Below, piece by piece: positions 9,086 to 15,220 of a DNA stretch of 22,354 bases. A program made the translations under genes and the position numbers. The stretch comes from an uncultured Saprospiraceae bacterium (GTDB taxonomy: Bacteria > Bacteroidota > Bacteroidia > Chitinophagales > Saprospiraceae). Where the stretch lies: contig CALLAG010000262.1 of the NCBI GenBank assembly GCA_938002705.1, positions 1 through 22,354 on the forward strand, read 5' to 3'. Each line of letters begins with the position of its first letter. Within the stretch, counting starts at the first letter, position 1. The notes under the pieces are model-generated. The model was not told where the DNA came from. It saw only the letters and a program-made list of their open reading frames with translations, and made no database searches.

Positions 9086-10441
9086 ATGAAAAATATAAAA
9101 TATATACTTTATATCCTGTGCTCACTTTTCTTGTTTTCATGTGAGGATAGTTTAGAAGAAGTTAATATAGATCCGAATAATCCAACTAAGGTTACACTTA
9201 ACCTTTTGTTACCCGATCTACAAACACAAGCAGCATTCAATGAAGGTACTAACCCTAATAGAGTGGCAGGTATCGTCACACAGCAGCTTATCGGTCTTGA
9301 TGCACAACAGCTAGGTTACAATGGATATATACTTAATTCCAGTACAATGAATAACTATTGGAATACTGGCCTTTATGCAGGGGCTCTTCGTGGTGCAGAT
9401 GTTATTATTAATGCATCTGCTGATAGACCATTTTATGGATCTGTAGCTAAAATTTATATGGCCAATGAATTGGGTAAAGCAACTTCTATGTTTGGAGATA
9501 TGCCTTATTCTCAAGCATTCCAAGGTACGGATAATCTTAAGCCAGCTTATGATACGCAAGAATCTATCTATAATTCTGTACAGACACTTCTTGATGAAGC
9601 TATCTCAGAATTAGCAGCTGGTTCTGCTGGGTACTTCGGAGGTGATCTCATCTTCGATGGAGATGCTGATAGTTGGACTAAAGTTGCTCGTGGACTTAAG
9701 GCCAGATATTACCTGCAGACATCCAAAAGAAATGGAGGAGATTTCCAGAATGCCTTAACTAATGCTTCTATGTCATTTACTTCTAACGAAGAAGCATCAG
9801 GTTTCAAATTCGGAACCAGTGAGACGGCTAACTGGGCTTTAGCTAAGTTTGGAATTGAAAGACCATCTACATTAGGGGTTGATCCATCATTTGCAGAGAG
9901 TCTTAATGATGACCCAAGACAAAGTCTCCTGACTTCGTTTGACGGTACTCAGTGGACGTTTTTTGATGGTGCTGAAGGTGACCTTGTTTGGGGAAGATCT
10001 GATGCTACAGTACCTATCATATCTTATGTAGAATTGAAATTTATTGAAGCAGAAGCTCTGGCTCAGACTAATGGTGACGGATCAGCTGCACTCAAAGCGG
10101 CGATAGATGCAAGTATGGCATTAACAGGTGCTGTAGATACAATTGATTATGCAGTCAATGCAAGTGCAGATGCTAGCGTAGAGAATATTGTAACTGAAGC
10201 ATATAAAGCTTACTTCGGTTTTAACTTCCATGAATCATGGTCTAACTGGAGAAGAACAGGTTTCCCTGCGTTAACACCTTCTGCGGCATGTGGTGATAAT
10301 GGATTTAACCCTACATGCTCGGTACCGCAAAGATACCTATATGCTGAAAGTGAAAAACAAACTAATAGCGAAAATGTCAACGCAGCTATAGCATCACAGG
10401 GCGGAGAACTATTAGATGATGTGCTTTGGGTCTTCGAATAA
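9086..10441 (+). CDS. SusD-like (PF12771-type) outer-membrane nutrient-binding lipoprotein
   Basis: 451 residues, starting 17 nt after the susC stop codon. The signal is a lipoprotein type with lipobox LFSC and acylated Cys19. The mature start, CEDSLEEVNIDPNNPTKV followed by LLLPDLQTQAAF, is typical of the SusD-like_2 branch (PF12771), not the RagB/PF07980 branch encoded at the window start. Other family marks are AKIYMANELGKATSMFGDMPYSQA, the 'Y-D-x-Q-x-x-I-Y' segment (YDTQESIYNSVQ), LKARYYL, VELKFIEAEALA and FNFHESWSNWRRTGFPAL near the C-terminus. It should sit on the extracellular face of the SusC barrel at 5862 and capture substrate. Length is normal for this branch. Confidence 0.94.
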   Translation: MKNIKYILYILCSLFLFSCEDSLEEVNIDPNNPTKVTLNLLLPDLQTQAAFNEGTNPNRVAGIVTQQLIGLDAQQLGYNGYILNSSTMNNYWNTGLYAGALRGADVIINASADRPFYGSVAKIYMANELGKATSMFGDMPYSQAFQGTDNLKPAYDTQESIYNSVQTLLDEAISELAAGSAGYFGGDLIFDGDADSWTKVARGLKARYYLQTSKRNGGDFQNALTNASMSFTSNEEASGFKFGTSETANWALAKFGIERPSTLGVDPSFAESLNDDPRQSLLTSFDGTQWTFFDGAEGDLVWGRSDATVPIISYVELKFIEAEALAQTNGDGSAALKAAIDASMALTGAVDTIDYAVNASADASVENIVTEAYKAYFGFNFHESWSNWRRTGFPALTPSAACGDNGFNPTCSVPQRYLYAESEKQTNSENVNAAIASQGGELLDDVLWVFE

Positions 10442-10462
10442 TGTTAGAACGATAATATCAAA

Positions 10463-11179
10463 GTGAGGAATCGATTATATAAAATTATGAAAATGACGCT
10501 GACAGTCTTTACTGTCTTTGTATTCCACTATGGAATATACGGGCAGGTAGGAACTGGTTTGGAGAATAGCCTCGGTATTACTGAAGGTAATCTCAGAAAC
10601 GGTACCGGCTTAAGGCCTATAAATACTGAAAGCTATAAGACATATATCGGTTCCTCTCTTTTGTTTGAAAATAATAAGCGAGGATATATAAAATTTAGAA
10701 AAAGTGATTCTTCTAAGGAATTCATGCTCAACATAGATCTTTTAGGTAATTTTTTGAATGTCTATACCGACTCAGATATCTCGATTCCACTGATACATAT
10801 TGATACCATATATATGTACGAAGGTTTAGTGAAAGAAAAGTTTGTTCCGGTAATAATAGAGGATCAAGAACTATGTGGCAAGATTCTTATCTCTGACGAA
10901 TTTGATGTAATCAAAGTTTATTCAATCAAACTACAGAAACCAAATTATAATGTTGCCTTAGATCAAGGAAGTAGCCTTCCTAAAATTATAAGATCAGAGA
11001 ACTATTATATATTATCAGGAGGGGAGTATATCAAGCTTCCATCTAAAAGTAAAAAACTCAATAAAATCAAGCAAATTGATAAAAGACTTAAAAAGTTTGC
11101 AACCAGCAAATCAAGGTCTCTTAACTCTGATGCTGACGTTATTGCTTTTTTTGGAGACTATTTTAAAACTATAAATTAA
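10463..11179 (+). CDS. Small secreted protein of unknown function, paralogous to the gene at 4899
   Basis: 238 residues if translation starts at the GTG at 10463; an ATG at 10487 would give 230 residues. Both leave a signal peptide ending ...HYGIYG-Q. I keep the GTG weakly, because the residues NRLYKIMKM it adds line up with NSLYAILTM at the start of the 4899 protein; ATG would be the commoner choice. No further membrane segment is seen. Parallel features with 4899 are a G-x-x-x-LF motif near residue 63, a YYILSGGEYIKLPSKSKKL segment, a basic stretch, and a final SDADVIAFFGDYFKTI. The gene lies 21 nt after susD and 10 nt before the lipoprotein at 11190, so it belongs to the susCD operon. Function unknown; a periplasmic or surface accessory role is inferred from position only. 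Confidence 0.75.
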   Translation: MRNRLYKIMKMTLTVFTVFVFHYGIYGQVGTGLENSLGITEGNLRNGTGLRPINTESYKTYIGSSLLFENNKRGYIKFRKSDSSKEFMLNIDLLGNFLNVYTDSDISIPLIHIDTIYMYEGLVKEKFVPVIIEDQELCGKILISDEFDVIKVYSIKLQKPNYNVALDQGSSLPKIIRSENYYILSGGEYIKLPSKSKKLNKIKQIDKRLKKFATSKSRSLNSDADVIAFFGDYFKTIN

Positions 11180-11189
11180 AATTTTTAAC

Positions 11190-12014
11190 ATGATAAAATC
11201 TTTAATATTTAATAAATATTTCCTTTTCGCTCTTGTGAGTTCACTAATTTTTGTCTCTTGTACAGACGAAGAAATCGTGAATAAAGCTGAGGAGGAACTC
11301 ATAACTAATAGAGGGTCGATAGTCAATATCGCCAACGTAACAGGAGGTTTCTTTAATCTGTTAGATAAGGAAAACACTGCTGTATCTTTTGATCTATCTA
11401 CTGCAGGAGAAAGTGTATCTAATATAATCGTATACAAATCCTATAATGGTGGTGATAGAGTAGAGCACGCTATAGTTGATCCGGTTTCAACTTTAACAGT
11501 TAGTTTACAAGATGCTATAAGTGGTCTCGGGATTACACTCGATGATGTAAATGTTGGTGATTCTTTCAATTTCTCATTTGAATCTGAGACACCAAGTGGA
11601 ACTTACAAATCAGGAAATTCATTAGACGTACCCGCTAGTTGTCCTTCAGATTTAGCAGGAACATACAGTTTTACAACAACCGCTACATCTACCGATGGAT
11701 GTTGTCCTGACCCTCTTCAGAACTCAGGTGAGATCGTTATAGAGGGAGAGAATGGATCTTATACACTCTTGGATGTTACTGCTGGAATATATTTTATGTG
11801 GTATGATATATACGGCATTACGATGGTAAGCGAGACTGATGGTTCTCTTTCCGTTCCTATCAGAAATGTATGTGGTACGATTTCAGGCTCTGCTCCTGAA
11901 CCTTTTGGTACAGATTTCGTCGTAACTGGTTCAGTCGATGATGATGGAGTCATAACTTACAATTGGTCTAACGGTTACGAGGACCAGGGAGAAGTTGTAC
12001 TTACGCCTATGTAA
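11190..12014 (+). CDS. SusCD-operon surface lipoprotein sharing its C-terminal domain with the gene at 556
   Basis: 274 residues with a lipoprotein signal (lipobox FVSC, acylated Cys24). Residues ~40-145 look like a beta-sandwich of the type found in Bacteroidota SusD-linked lipoproteins (GGFFNLLDKENTAVSFDL, IVYKSYNGG). Residues ~151-274 are a Cys-containing domain: it begins CPSDLAGTYSF, carries a Cys pair (DGCCPDP, 171-172) and Cys228 (VCGT), and ends YNWSNGYEDQGEVVLTPM. The start and end motifs match those of the lipoprotein at 556 (CDSDLNTTYSY; FRWSNTYGEFGTVTLT). It is the last gene before a strong terminator and so the final member of the susC-susD-10463-11190 operon. A surface substrate-binding role is likely from context; the ligand is unknown. 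Confidence 0.8.
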   Translation: MIKSLIFNKYFLFALVSSLIFVSCTDEEIVNKAEEELITNRGSIVNIANVTGGFFNLLDKENTAVSFDLSTAGESVSNIIVYKSYNGGDRVEHAIVDPVSTLTVSLQDAISGLGITLDDVNVGDSFNFSFESETPSGTYKSGNSLDVPASCPSDLAGTYSFTTTATSTDGCCPDPLQNSGEIVIEGENGSYTLLDVTAGIYFMWYDIYGITMVSETDGSLSVPIRNVCGTISGSAPEPFGTDFVVTGSVDDDGVITYNWSNGYEDQGEVVLTPM

Positions 12015-12040
12015 TAAAATAAAGTTTAATAATATTCATG

Positions 12041-12073
12041 AAGGACCATTCTTATGCGGATGGTCCTTTTTTT
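12041..12073 (+). terminator. Rho-independent terminator ending the susCD operon
   Basis: Stem 12041-12051 pairs with 12058-12068 (9 perfect bp AAGGACCAT/ATGGTCCTT plus an inner G-U and C-G pair), loop TTATGC, followed by a T-run ending at 12073. It begins 26 nt after the stop codon of the lipoprotein gene. Confidence 0.92.
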
Positions 12074-12113
12074 GTATCAATATGAACAGTAAAATATAGA
12101 ATTGCATCAGAAC

Positions 12114-12135
12114 ATATTAAATAATTATTTAATAT
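12114..12135. repeat. 22-bp perfect AT-only palindrome before the Xer recombinase gene
   Basis: Positions 12114-12124 (ATATTAAATAA) are the exact reverse complement of 12125-12135. The palindrome ends 12 bp before the recombinase ATG, in the only intergenic gap available for its promoter. It could be an operator for a dimeric regulator or an RNA hairpin near the start codon; A/T-only composition also allows chance. Confidence 0.6.
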
Positions 12136-12147
12136 ATTGCTGTCTAT

Positions 12148-13050
12148 ATGATAACAGATTCACTAATTAAATTTTTAGATTACCTACAATACGAAAAGAG
12201 ATACTCTTCTCATACGATAACTTCGTACAAGAATGACATATCTCAATTTGCCTTTTTTATAGCTAAGACATATTCGGATGCACCTATGAAGGATATTGGG
12301 CATAATCATATCAGATCATGGATGGTGGAGTTAGTCGGCAATAATATTTCTGCTAAATCTATCAATAGAAAAATTTCTTCGCTAAGGTCATTTTATAATT
12401 ATTTACTCAAGCAAGGAGTCGTTTCTAAGAACCCTACATTGAAAATAGTAACTCCAAAGATTCCAAAGCGATTGCCAGAATTCGTGCAAGAGAAGAATAT
12501 TGAGCAAGTTTTCGATAATATCATTGACGGTGACTTTGAAGATTTTCGCAATAGGCTAATCATTGAATTCTTTTACTCGACAGGTATACGTCGTGTAGAA
12601 TTAATTAATATAAAAGACAATGATATAGACACATCAGCCTGTTCTATTAAGGTTTTAGGAAAAGGAAATAAAGAACGTATTATCCCACTATCACAAAGTC
12701 TATTACGCCGTATCGAAAAGTATCAAGAATTGAGAAGTGCTTTTTTCGAAGATCGGCAATTCTCAGATAATTTGTTTGTTACTGCTAAGGGAGCCCAGAT
12801 GTATCCTAAGTTCGTCTATAATATTGTTAAGAAATATCTGTCTGCGGTCACAACATCTTCCAAGCGGTCACCCCACATCTTAAGACATACGTTTGCTACC
12901 CATATGATGAATGGGGGAGCAGATCTTAATGCAGTGAAAGAACTTCTAGGACATGCTAATCTTGCAGCCACTCAGATCTACACACATAACTCTATAGAAA
13001 AGCTCAAAGAAGTCTATAAAAAGGCTCATCCTAAGTCTGAGAATAAATAA
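12148..13050 (+). CDS. xerC: Xer-type tyrosine recombinase
   Basis: 300 residues, a normal XerC/XerD length. The N-terminal SAM-like core-binding domain (1-~95) contains YLQYEKRYSSHTITSYKNDI and the INRKISSLRSFYNYLL segment. The catalytic domain keeps all active-site residues: Arg148 (STGIRRVEL), Lys172 (LGKGNKERIIPL), His243 and Arg246 (HILRHTFATH), His269 (LLGHANL) and the nucleophile Tyr278 (TQIYTH). These proteins resolve chromosome dimers at dif together with a second Xer protein and FtsK. I call it xerC from its place upstream of the tRNA-tuf cluster, where Bacteroidota usually carry such a gene; sequence alone does not separate XerC from XerD. There is no sign of an integrative element nearby (no direct repeats at the tRNAs, no phage genes), so a housekeeping role is more likely than an integrase. 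Confidence 0.9.
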   Translation: MITDSLIKFLDYLQYEKRYSSHTITSYKNDISQFAFFIAKTYSDAPMKDIGHNHIRSWMVELVGNNISAKSINRKISSLRSFYNYLLKQGVVSKNPTLKIVTPKIPKRLPEFVQEKNIEQVFDNIIDGDFEDFRNRLIIEFFYSTGIRRVELINIKDNDIDTSACSIKVLGKGNKERIIPLSQSLLRRIEKYQELRSAFFEDRQFSDNLFVTAKGAQMYPKFVYNIVKKYLSAVTTSSKRSPHILRHTFATHMMNGGADLNAVKELLGHANLAATQIYTHNSIEKLKEVYKKAHPKSENK

Positions 13051-13095
13051 TTAAAATATTTTGCTTAGACTATTTACATATATTGGAAAAATATC

Positions 13096-13103
13096 TATTT
13101 TTG
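13096..13103 (+). promoter_or_regulatory. Candidate -7 promoter element for the tRNA-tuf operon
   Basis: TATTTTTG at 13096-13103 fits the Bacteroidota -7 consensus TAnnTTTG exactly and lies 37 nt upstream of the first tRNA. The expected -33 TTTG is poor (TTTA near 13073-13076, 19 nt upstream), so this is a moderate call. Confidence 0.45.
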
Positions 13104-13140
13104 CATTCGCTTTGAAGAAAGTGTGACAATTTAATCTTAT

Positions 13141-13214
13141 GCCGATGTAGCTCAGTTGGCCAGAGCAGCTGATTTGTAATCAGCGGGTCGGGGGTTCGAA
13201 TCCCTCCATCGGCT
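13141..13214 (+). tRNA. tRNA-Thr(TGT)
   Basis: Acceptor GCCGATG (13141-13147) pairs with CATCGGC (13207-13213), with T as discriminator. The anticodon stem GCTGA/TCAGC encloses loop TTTGTAA, anticodon TGT. The T-arm has GGTTCGAATCC. No encoded CCA. First gene of a four-tRNA run leading into tuf. Confidence 0.97.
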
Positions 13215-13243
13215 CACTGCATTCGATAATTGTGGGGAAGAGC

Positions 13244-13325
13244 GGGGGTGCGCCGAAGTTGGAGAGTCGGGACAGACTGTAAATCTGTTGTTTAGGCTGA
13301 ATAGGTTCGAATCCTATCACCCCCA
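13244..13325 (+). tRNA. tRNA-Tyr(GTA)
   Basis: Acceptor GGGGGTG (13244-13250) pairs with CACCCCC (13318-13324), A discriminator. Anticodon loop CTGTAAA between CAGA and TCTG gives anticodon GTA. The 82-nt length reflects the long variable arm of a class II bacterial tRNA-Tyr. T-arm AGGTTCGAATCCT. Confidence 0.97.
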
Positions 13326-13350
13326 CAACAGTTTTTATTTGAAATATTAT

Positions 13351-13426
13351 GCGGAAGTAGCTCAGTTGGTAGAGCATCAGCCTTCCAAGCTGAGGGTCGC
13401 GAGTTCGAGTCTCGTCTTCCGCTCCA
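13351..13426 (+). tRNA. tRNA-Gly(TCC)
   Basis: Acceptor GCGGAAG (13351-13357) pairs with CTTCCGC (13416-13422), T discriminator, followed by genomic CCA (13424-13426). The anticodon stem CAGC/GCTG encloses CTTCCAA, anticodon TCC. It is the only tRNA here followed by an encoded CCA, which may be accidental. Confidence 0.97.
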
Positions 13427-13446
13427 CTTTACTACAAAAGGTATTA

Positions 13447-13518
13447 GCCGATGTAGCTCAGTGGTAGAGCACCTCCATGGTAAGGAGGGGGTCGCTGGTT
13501 CAAATCCAGTCATCGGCT
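13447..13518 (+). tRNA. tRNA-Thr(GGT)
   Basis: Acceptor GCCGATG (13447-13453) pairs with CATCGGC (13511-13517), T discriminator. The anticodon stem CCTCC/GGAGG encloses ATGGTAA, anticodon GGT. The first 16 nt (acceptor strand and D-stem) are identical to the tRNA-Thr(TGT) at 13141. It ends 72 nt before tuf with no terminator between. Confidence 0.96.
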
Positions 13519-13590
13519 CTTATTATTTCTACATGTGATTTAATAATTTTTTGTAAGTATATAATTAATCGTTTTTAAAATAATTGAATA

Positions 13591-14787
13591 ATGGCTAAAG
13601 AAACCTTTCAAAGGACCAAACCCCACGTAAACATTGGTACGATTGGTCACGTAGACCATGGTAAAACAACTCTAACTGCTGCAATAACTTTTGTTCTCTC
13701 AGAAGCTGGTCTGTCTAAAAAAGTAGATTATGATGCAATTGACGGAGCACCTGAAGAAAAAGAAAGAGGTATTACCATTAATACAGCACACGTTGAGTAC
13801 GAAACTGCTAACAGACACTATGCACACGTAGATTGTCCTGGTCACGCGGATTATGTTAAGAACATGGTTACGGGAGCGGCACAGATGGATGGAGCTATAC
13901 TTGTAGTTGCGGCTACAGATGGTCCTATGCCTCAAACAAGAGAGCATATCCTACTTTGTCGTCAGGTTGGTGTTCCTAAGATTGTGGTTTTTATGAATAA
14001 AGTTGACTTAGTCGACGATCCAGAAATGCTTGAGCTTGTTGAGATGGAAGTAAGAGAACTACTTTCTCAATATGAGTTCGATGGTGATAACGCTAAAATC
14101 ATACAAGGTTCTGCTATCAAGGCTCTTGAGGGAACTGAGGATGGTAAAGCAAGAATCATGGAATTGATGGATGCAGTTGATTCTGATATTCCTGAGCCAG
14201 TAAGAGATGTAGATAAGGATTTCTTAATGCCAGTAGAGGATGTATTCTCTATTACAGGTAGAGGAACTGTTGCTACAGGTAGAATAGAAAGAGGAGTAAT
14301 CAATACAGGTGATCCAGTTGAGATCGTAGGTATGATGAAAGACGATGAGAAAGCATTAACATCTACAATAACAGGAGTTGAGATGTTTAGAAAAATACTC
14401 GAAAGAGGAGAAGCTGGTGATAACGCTGGATTACTTCTTAGAGGTATAGAAAAAGAAGCTATTAAGAGAGGAATGGTTATCGTTAAGCCAGGATCAGTTA
14501 AGCCACACAAGAAATTTAAGTGTGAGGTTTATGTATTAGGTAAGGACGAAGGTGGAAGACACACACCATTCTTTAACGGTTACAGACCACAGTTTTACTT
14601 CAGAACAACAGATGTTACAGGTGATGTAGTATTACCAGACGGAGTTGAGATGGTTATGCCAGGAGATAATGTAACTCTTGAGGTTAACTTACTTAACAAG
14701 ATTGCGATGGAGAAAGGATTACGTTTTGCGATCAGAGAAGGTGGTAGAACAGTAGGTGCAGGTCAAGTGACTGAGATCCTCGAATAA
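13591..14787 (+). CDS. tuf: Translation elongation factor Tu
   Basis: 398 residues, full length. EF-Tu binds GTP and aminoacyl-tRNA and delivers the tRNA to the ribosomal A site. The GTPase motifs are intact: GHVDHGKT (19-26), RGITI in switch I (59-63), DCPGH (81-85), NKVD (136-139) and SAIK (174-177). Domain 2 follows from ~210 (PVEDVFSITGRGTVATGRIERG) and domain 3 from ~305 (HKKFKCEVYVL, HTPFF, GYRPQFYFRTTDVTG), ending GGRTVGAGQVTEILE. The gene follows four tRNA genes without a terminator and is closed by a strong terminator at 14821, so tRNAs and tuf probably form one transcription unit. Codon use seems biased to AGA (Arg) and GGT/GGA (Gly), as expected for a highly expressed gene of this genome. 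Confidence 0.99.
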   Translation: MAKETFQRTKPHVNIGTIGHVDHGKTTLTAAITFVLSEAGLSKKVDYDAIDGAPEEKERGITINTAHVEYETANRHYAHVDCPGHADYVKNMVTGAAQMDGAILVVAATDGPMPQTREHILLCRQVGVPKIVVFMNKVDLVDDPEMLELVEMEVRELLSQYEFDGDNAKIIQGSAIKALEGTEDGKARIMELMDAVDSDIPEPVRDVDKDFLMPVEDVFSITGRGTVATGRIERGVINTGDPVEIVGMMKDDEKALTSTITGVEMFRKILERGEAGDNAGLLLRGIEKEAIKRGMVIVKPGSVKPHKKFKCEVYVLGKDEGGRHTPFFNGYRPQFYFRTTDVTGDVVLPDGVEMVMPGDNVTLEVNLLNKIAMEKGLRFAIREGGRTVGAGQVTEILE

Positions 14788-14820
14788 GAAGTTCATTCGA
14801 AATAATATAAATATTATAGA

Positions 14821-14852
14821 AATTAAGCACCCGTACTGGGTGCTTAATTTTC
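14821..14852 (+). terminator. Strong intrinsic terminator after tuf
   Basis: A perfect 12-bp stem (14821-14832 with 14838-14849; arm AATTAAGCACCC) encloses the loop GTACT and ends in a short T-run (14847-14851). The A-rich 5' arm means it could also act on the minus strand. It separates tuf from tRNA-Trp and secE. Confidence 0.88.
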
Positions 14853-14908
14853 TGCATTATAGAAGTTTTATTTTAAATAAAGATTGGAGATTTTCCCAAT
14901 CGAATAAT

Positions 14909-14981
14909 AGGGGAGTAGCTCAATTGGTAGAGTGGCGGTCTCCAAAACCGTAGGCTGCGGGTTCGATTCCTGTCTCCCCTG
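14909..14981 (+). tRNA. tRNA-Trp(CCA)
   Basis: Acceptor AGGGGAG (14909-14915) pairs with CTCCCCT (14974-14980), G discriminator as usual for bacterial tRNA-Trp. The anticodon stem GCGGT/ACCGT encloses CTCCAAA, anticodon CCA. It lies between tuf and secE, a common Bacteroidota position, and ends 16 nt before the secE start, so tRNA and secE must share a transcript or be cut apart. Confidence 0.97.
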
Positions 14982-14997
14982 CAATAGAAAAAATGTT

Positions 14998-15192
14998 ATG
15001 AACGACATAGTATTATACATTAAAGAAAGTTATAACGAGCTGATACACAAAGTGACATGGCCTTCTTGGCCGAACCTGACAAGTAGTTCAGTATTAGTAG
15101 TAGTAGCAAGTGCAATATTAGCATTACTGATATTCGCTATGGACACGGTATCTAAAGGGGTACTAACTCGTATTTACGATCTATCGTTTTAA
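14998..15192 (+). CDS. secE: Preprotein translocase subunit SecE
   Basis: 64 residues, the short single-span form of SecE found in most bacteria outside Enterobacteria. SecE stabilises SecY in the SecYEG channel. The amphipathic N-terminal helix has the family signature (YIKESYNELIHKVTWPSW), followed by one membrane segment (~VLVVVASAILALLIFAMDTV). I start at the ATG at 14998: an upstream in-frame ATG at 14932 lies inside tRNA-Trp and would translate the tRNA. nusG follows after 28 nt, the usual secE-nusG pairing. Confidence 0.95.
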   Translation: MNDIVLYIKESYNELIHKVTWPSWPNLTSSSVLVVVASAILALLIFAMDTVSKGVLTRIYDLSF

Positions 15193-15220
15193 TTGAATAT
15201 AATAATTGGAAATTACGACT

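Noticed and set aside
12114..12135. The AT palindrome as a dif or Xer core site
   Set aside because: One arm matches 8 of 11 positions of the E. coli XerD-binding arm as I remember it, but the arms point inward (AAAT toward the centre) and the spacer is missing, unlike the 11-6-11 dif layout.
12148..13050. The tyrosine recombinase as integrase of a genomic island inserted at the tRNA genes
   Set aside because: All tRNAs are intact, no duplicated tRNA 3' end (att-like repeat) was seen in the flanking sequence, and no phage or conjugation genes are present. Length and motifs fit a housekeeping Xer protein.
13180..13513. Minus-strand open frames at 13180-13377 and 13292-13513 with protein-like text such as GFEPATPSLPWRCSTTELH
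   Set aside because: They are antisense translations of the tRNA genes, a well-known source of spurious proteins in databases. The tRNA structures fully explain the sequence.
14067..14510. 147-residue minus-strand open frame inside tuf
   Set aside because: Antisense shadow of a highly conserved gene; the protein has low-complexity Ser/Ile/Pro content and no start context.
14932..14997. N-terminal extension of secE starting at an ATG at 14932
   Set aside because: It would translate most of tRNA-Trp(CCA); SecE homology begins at the ATG at 14998.
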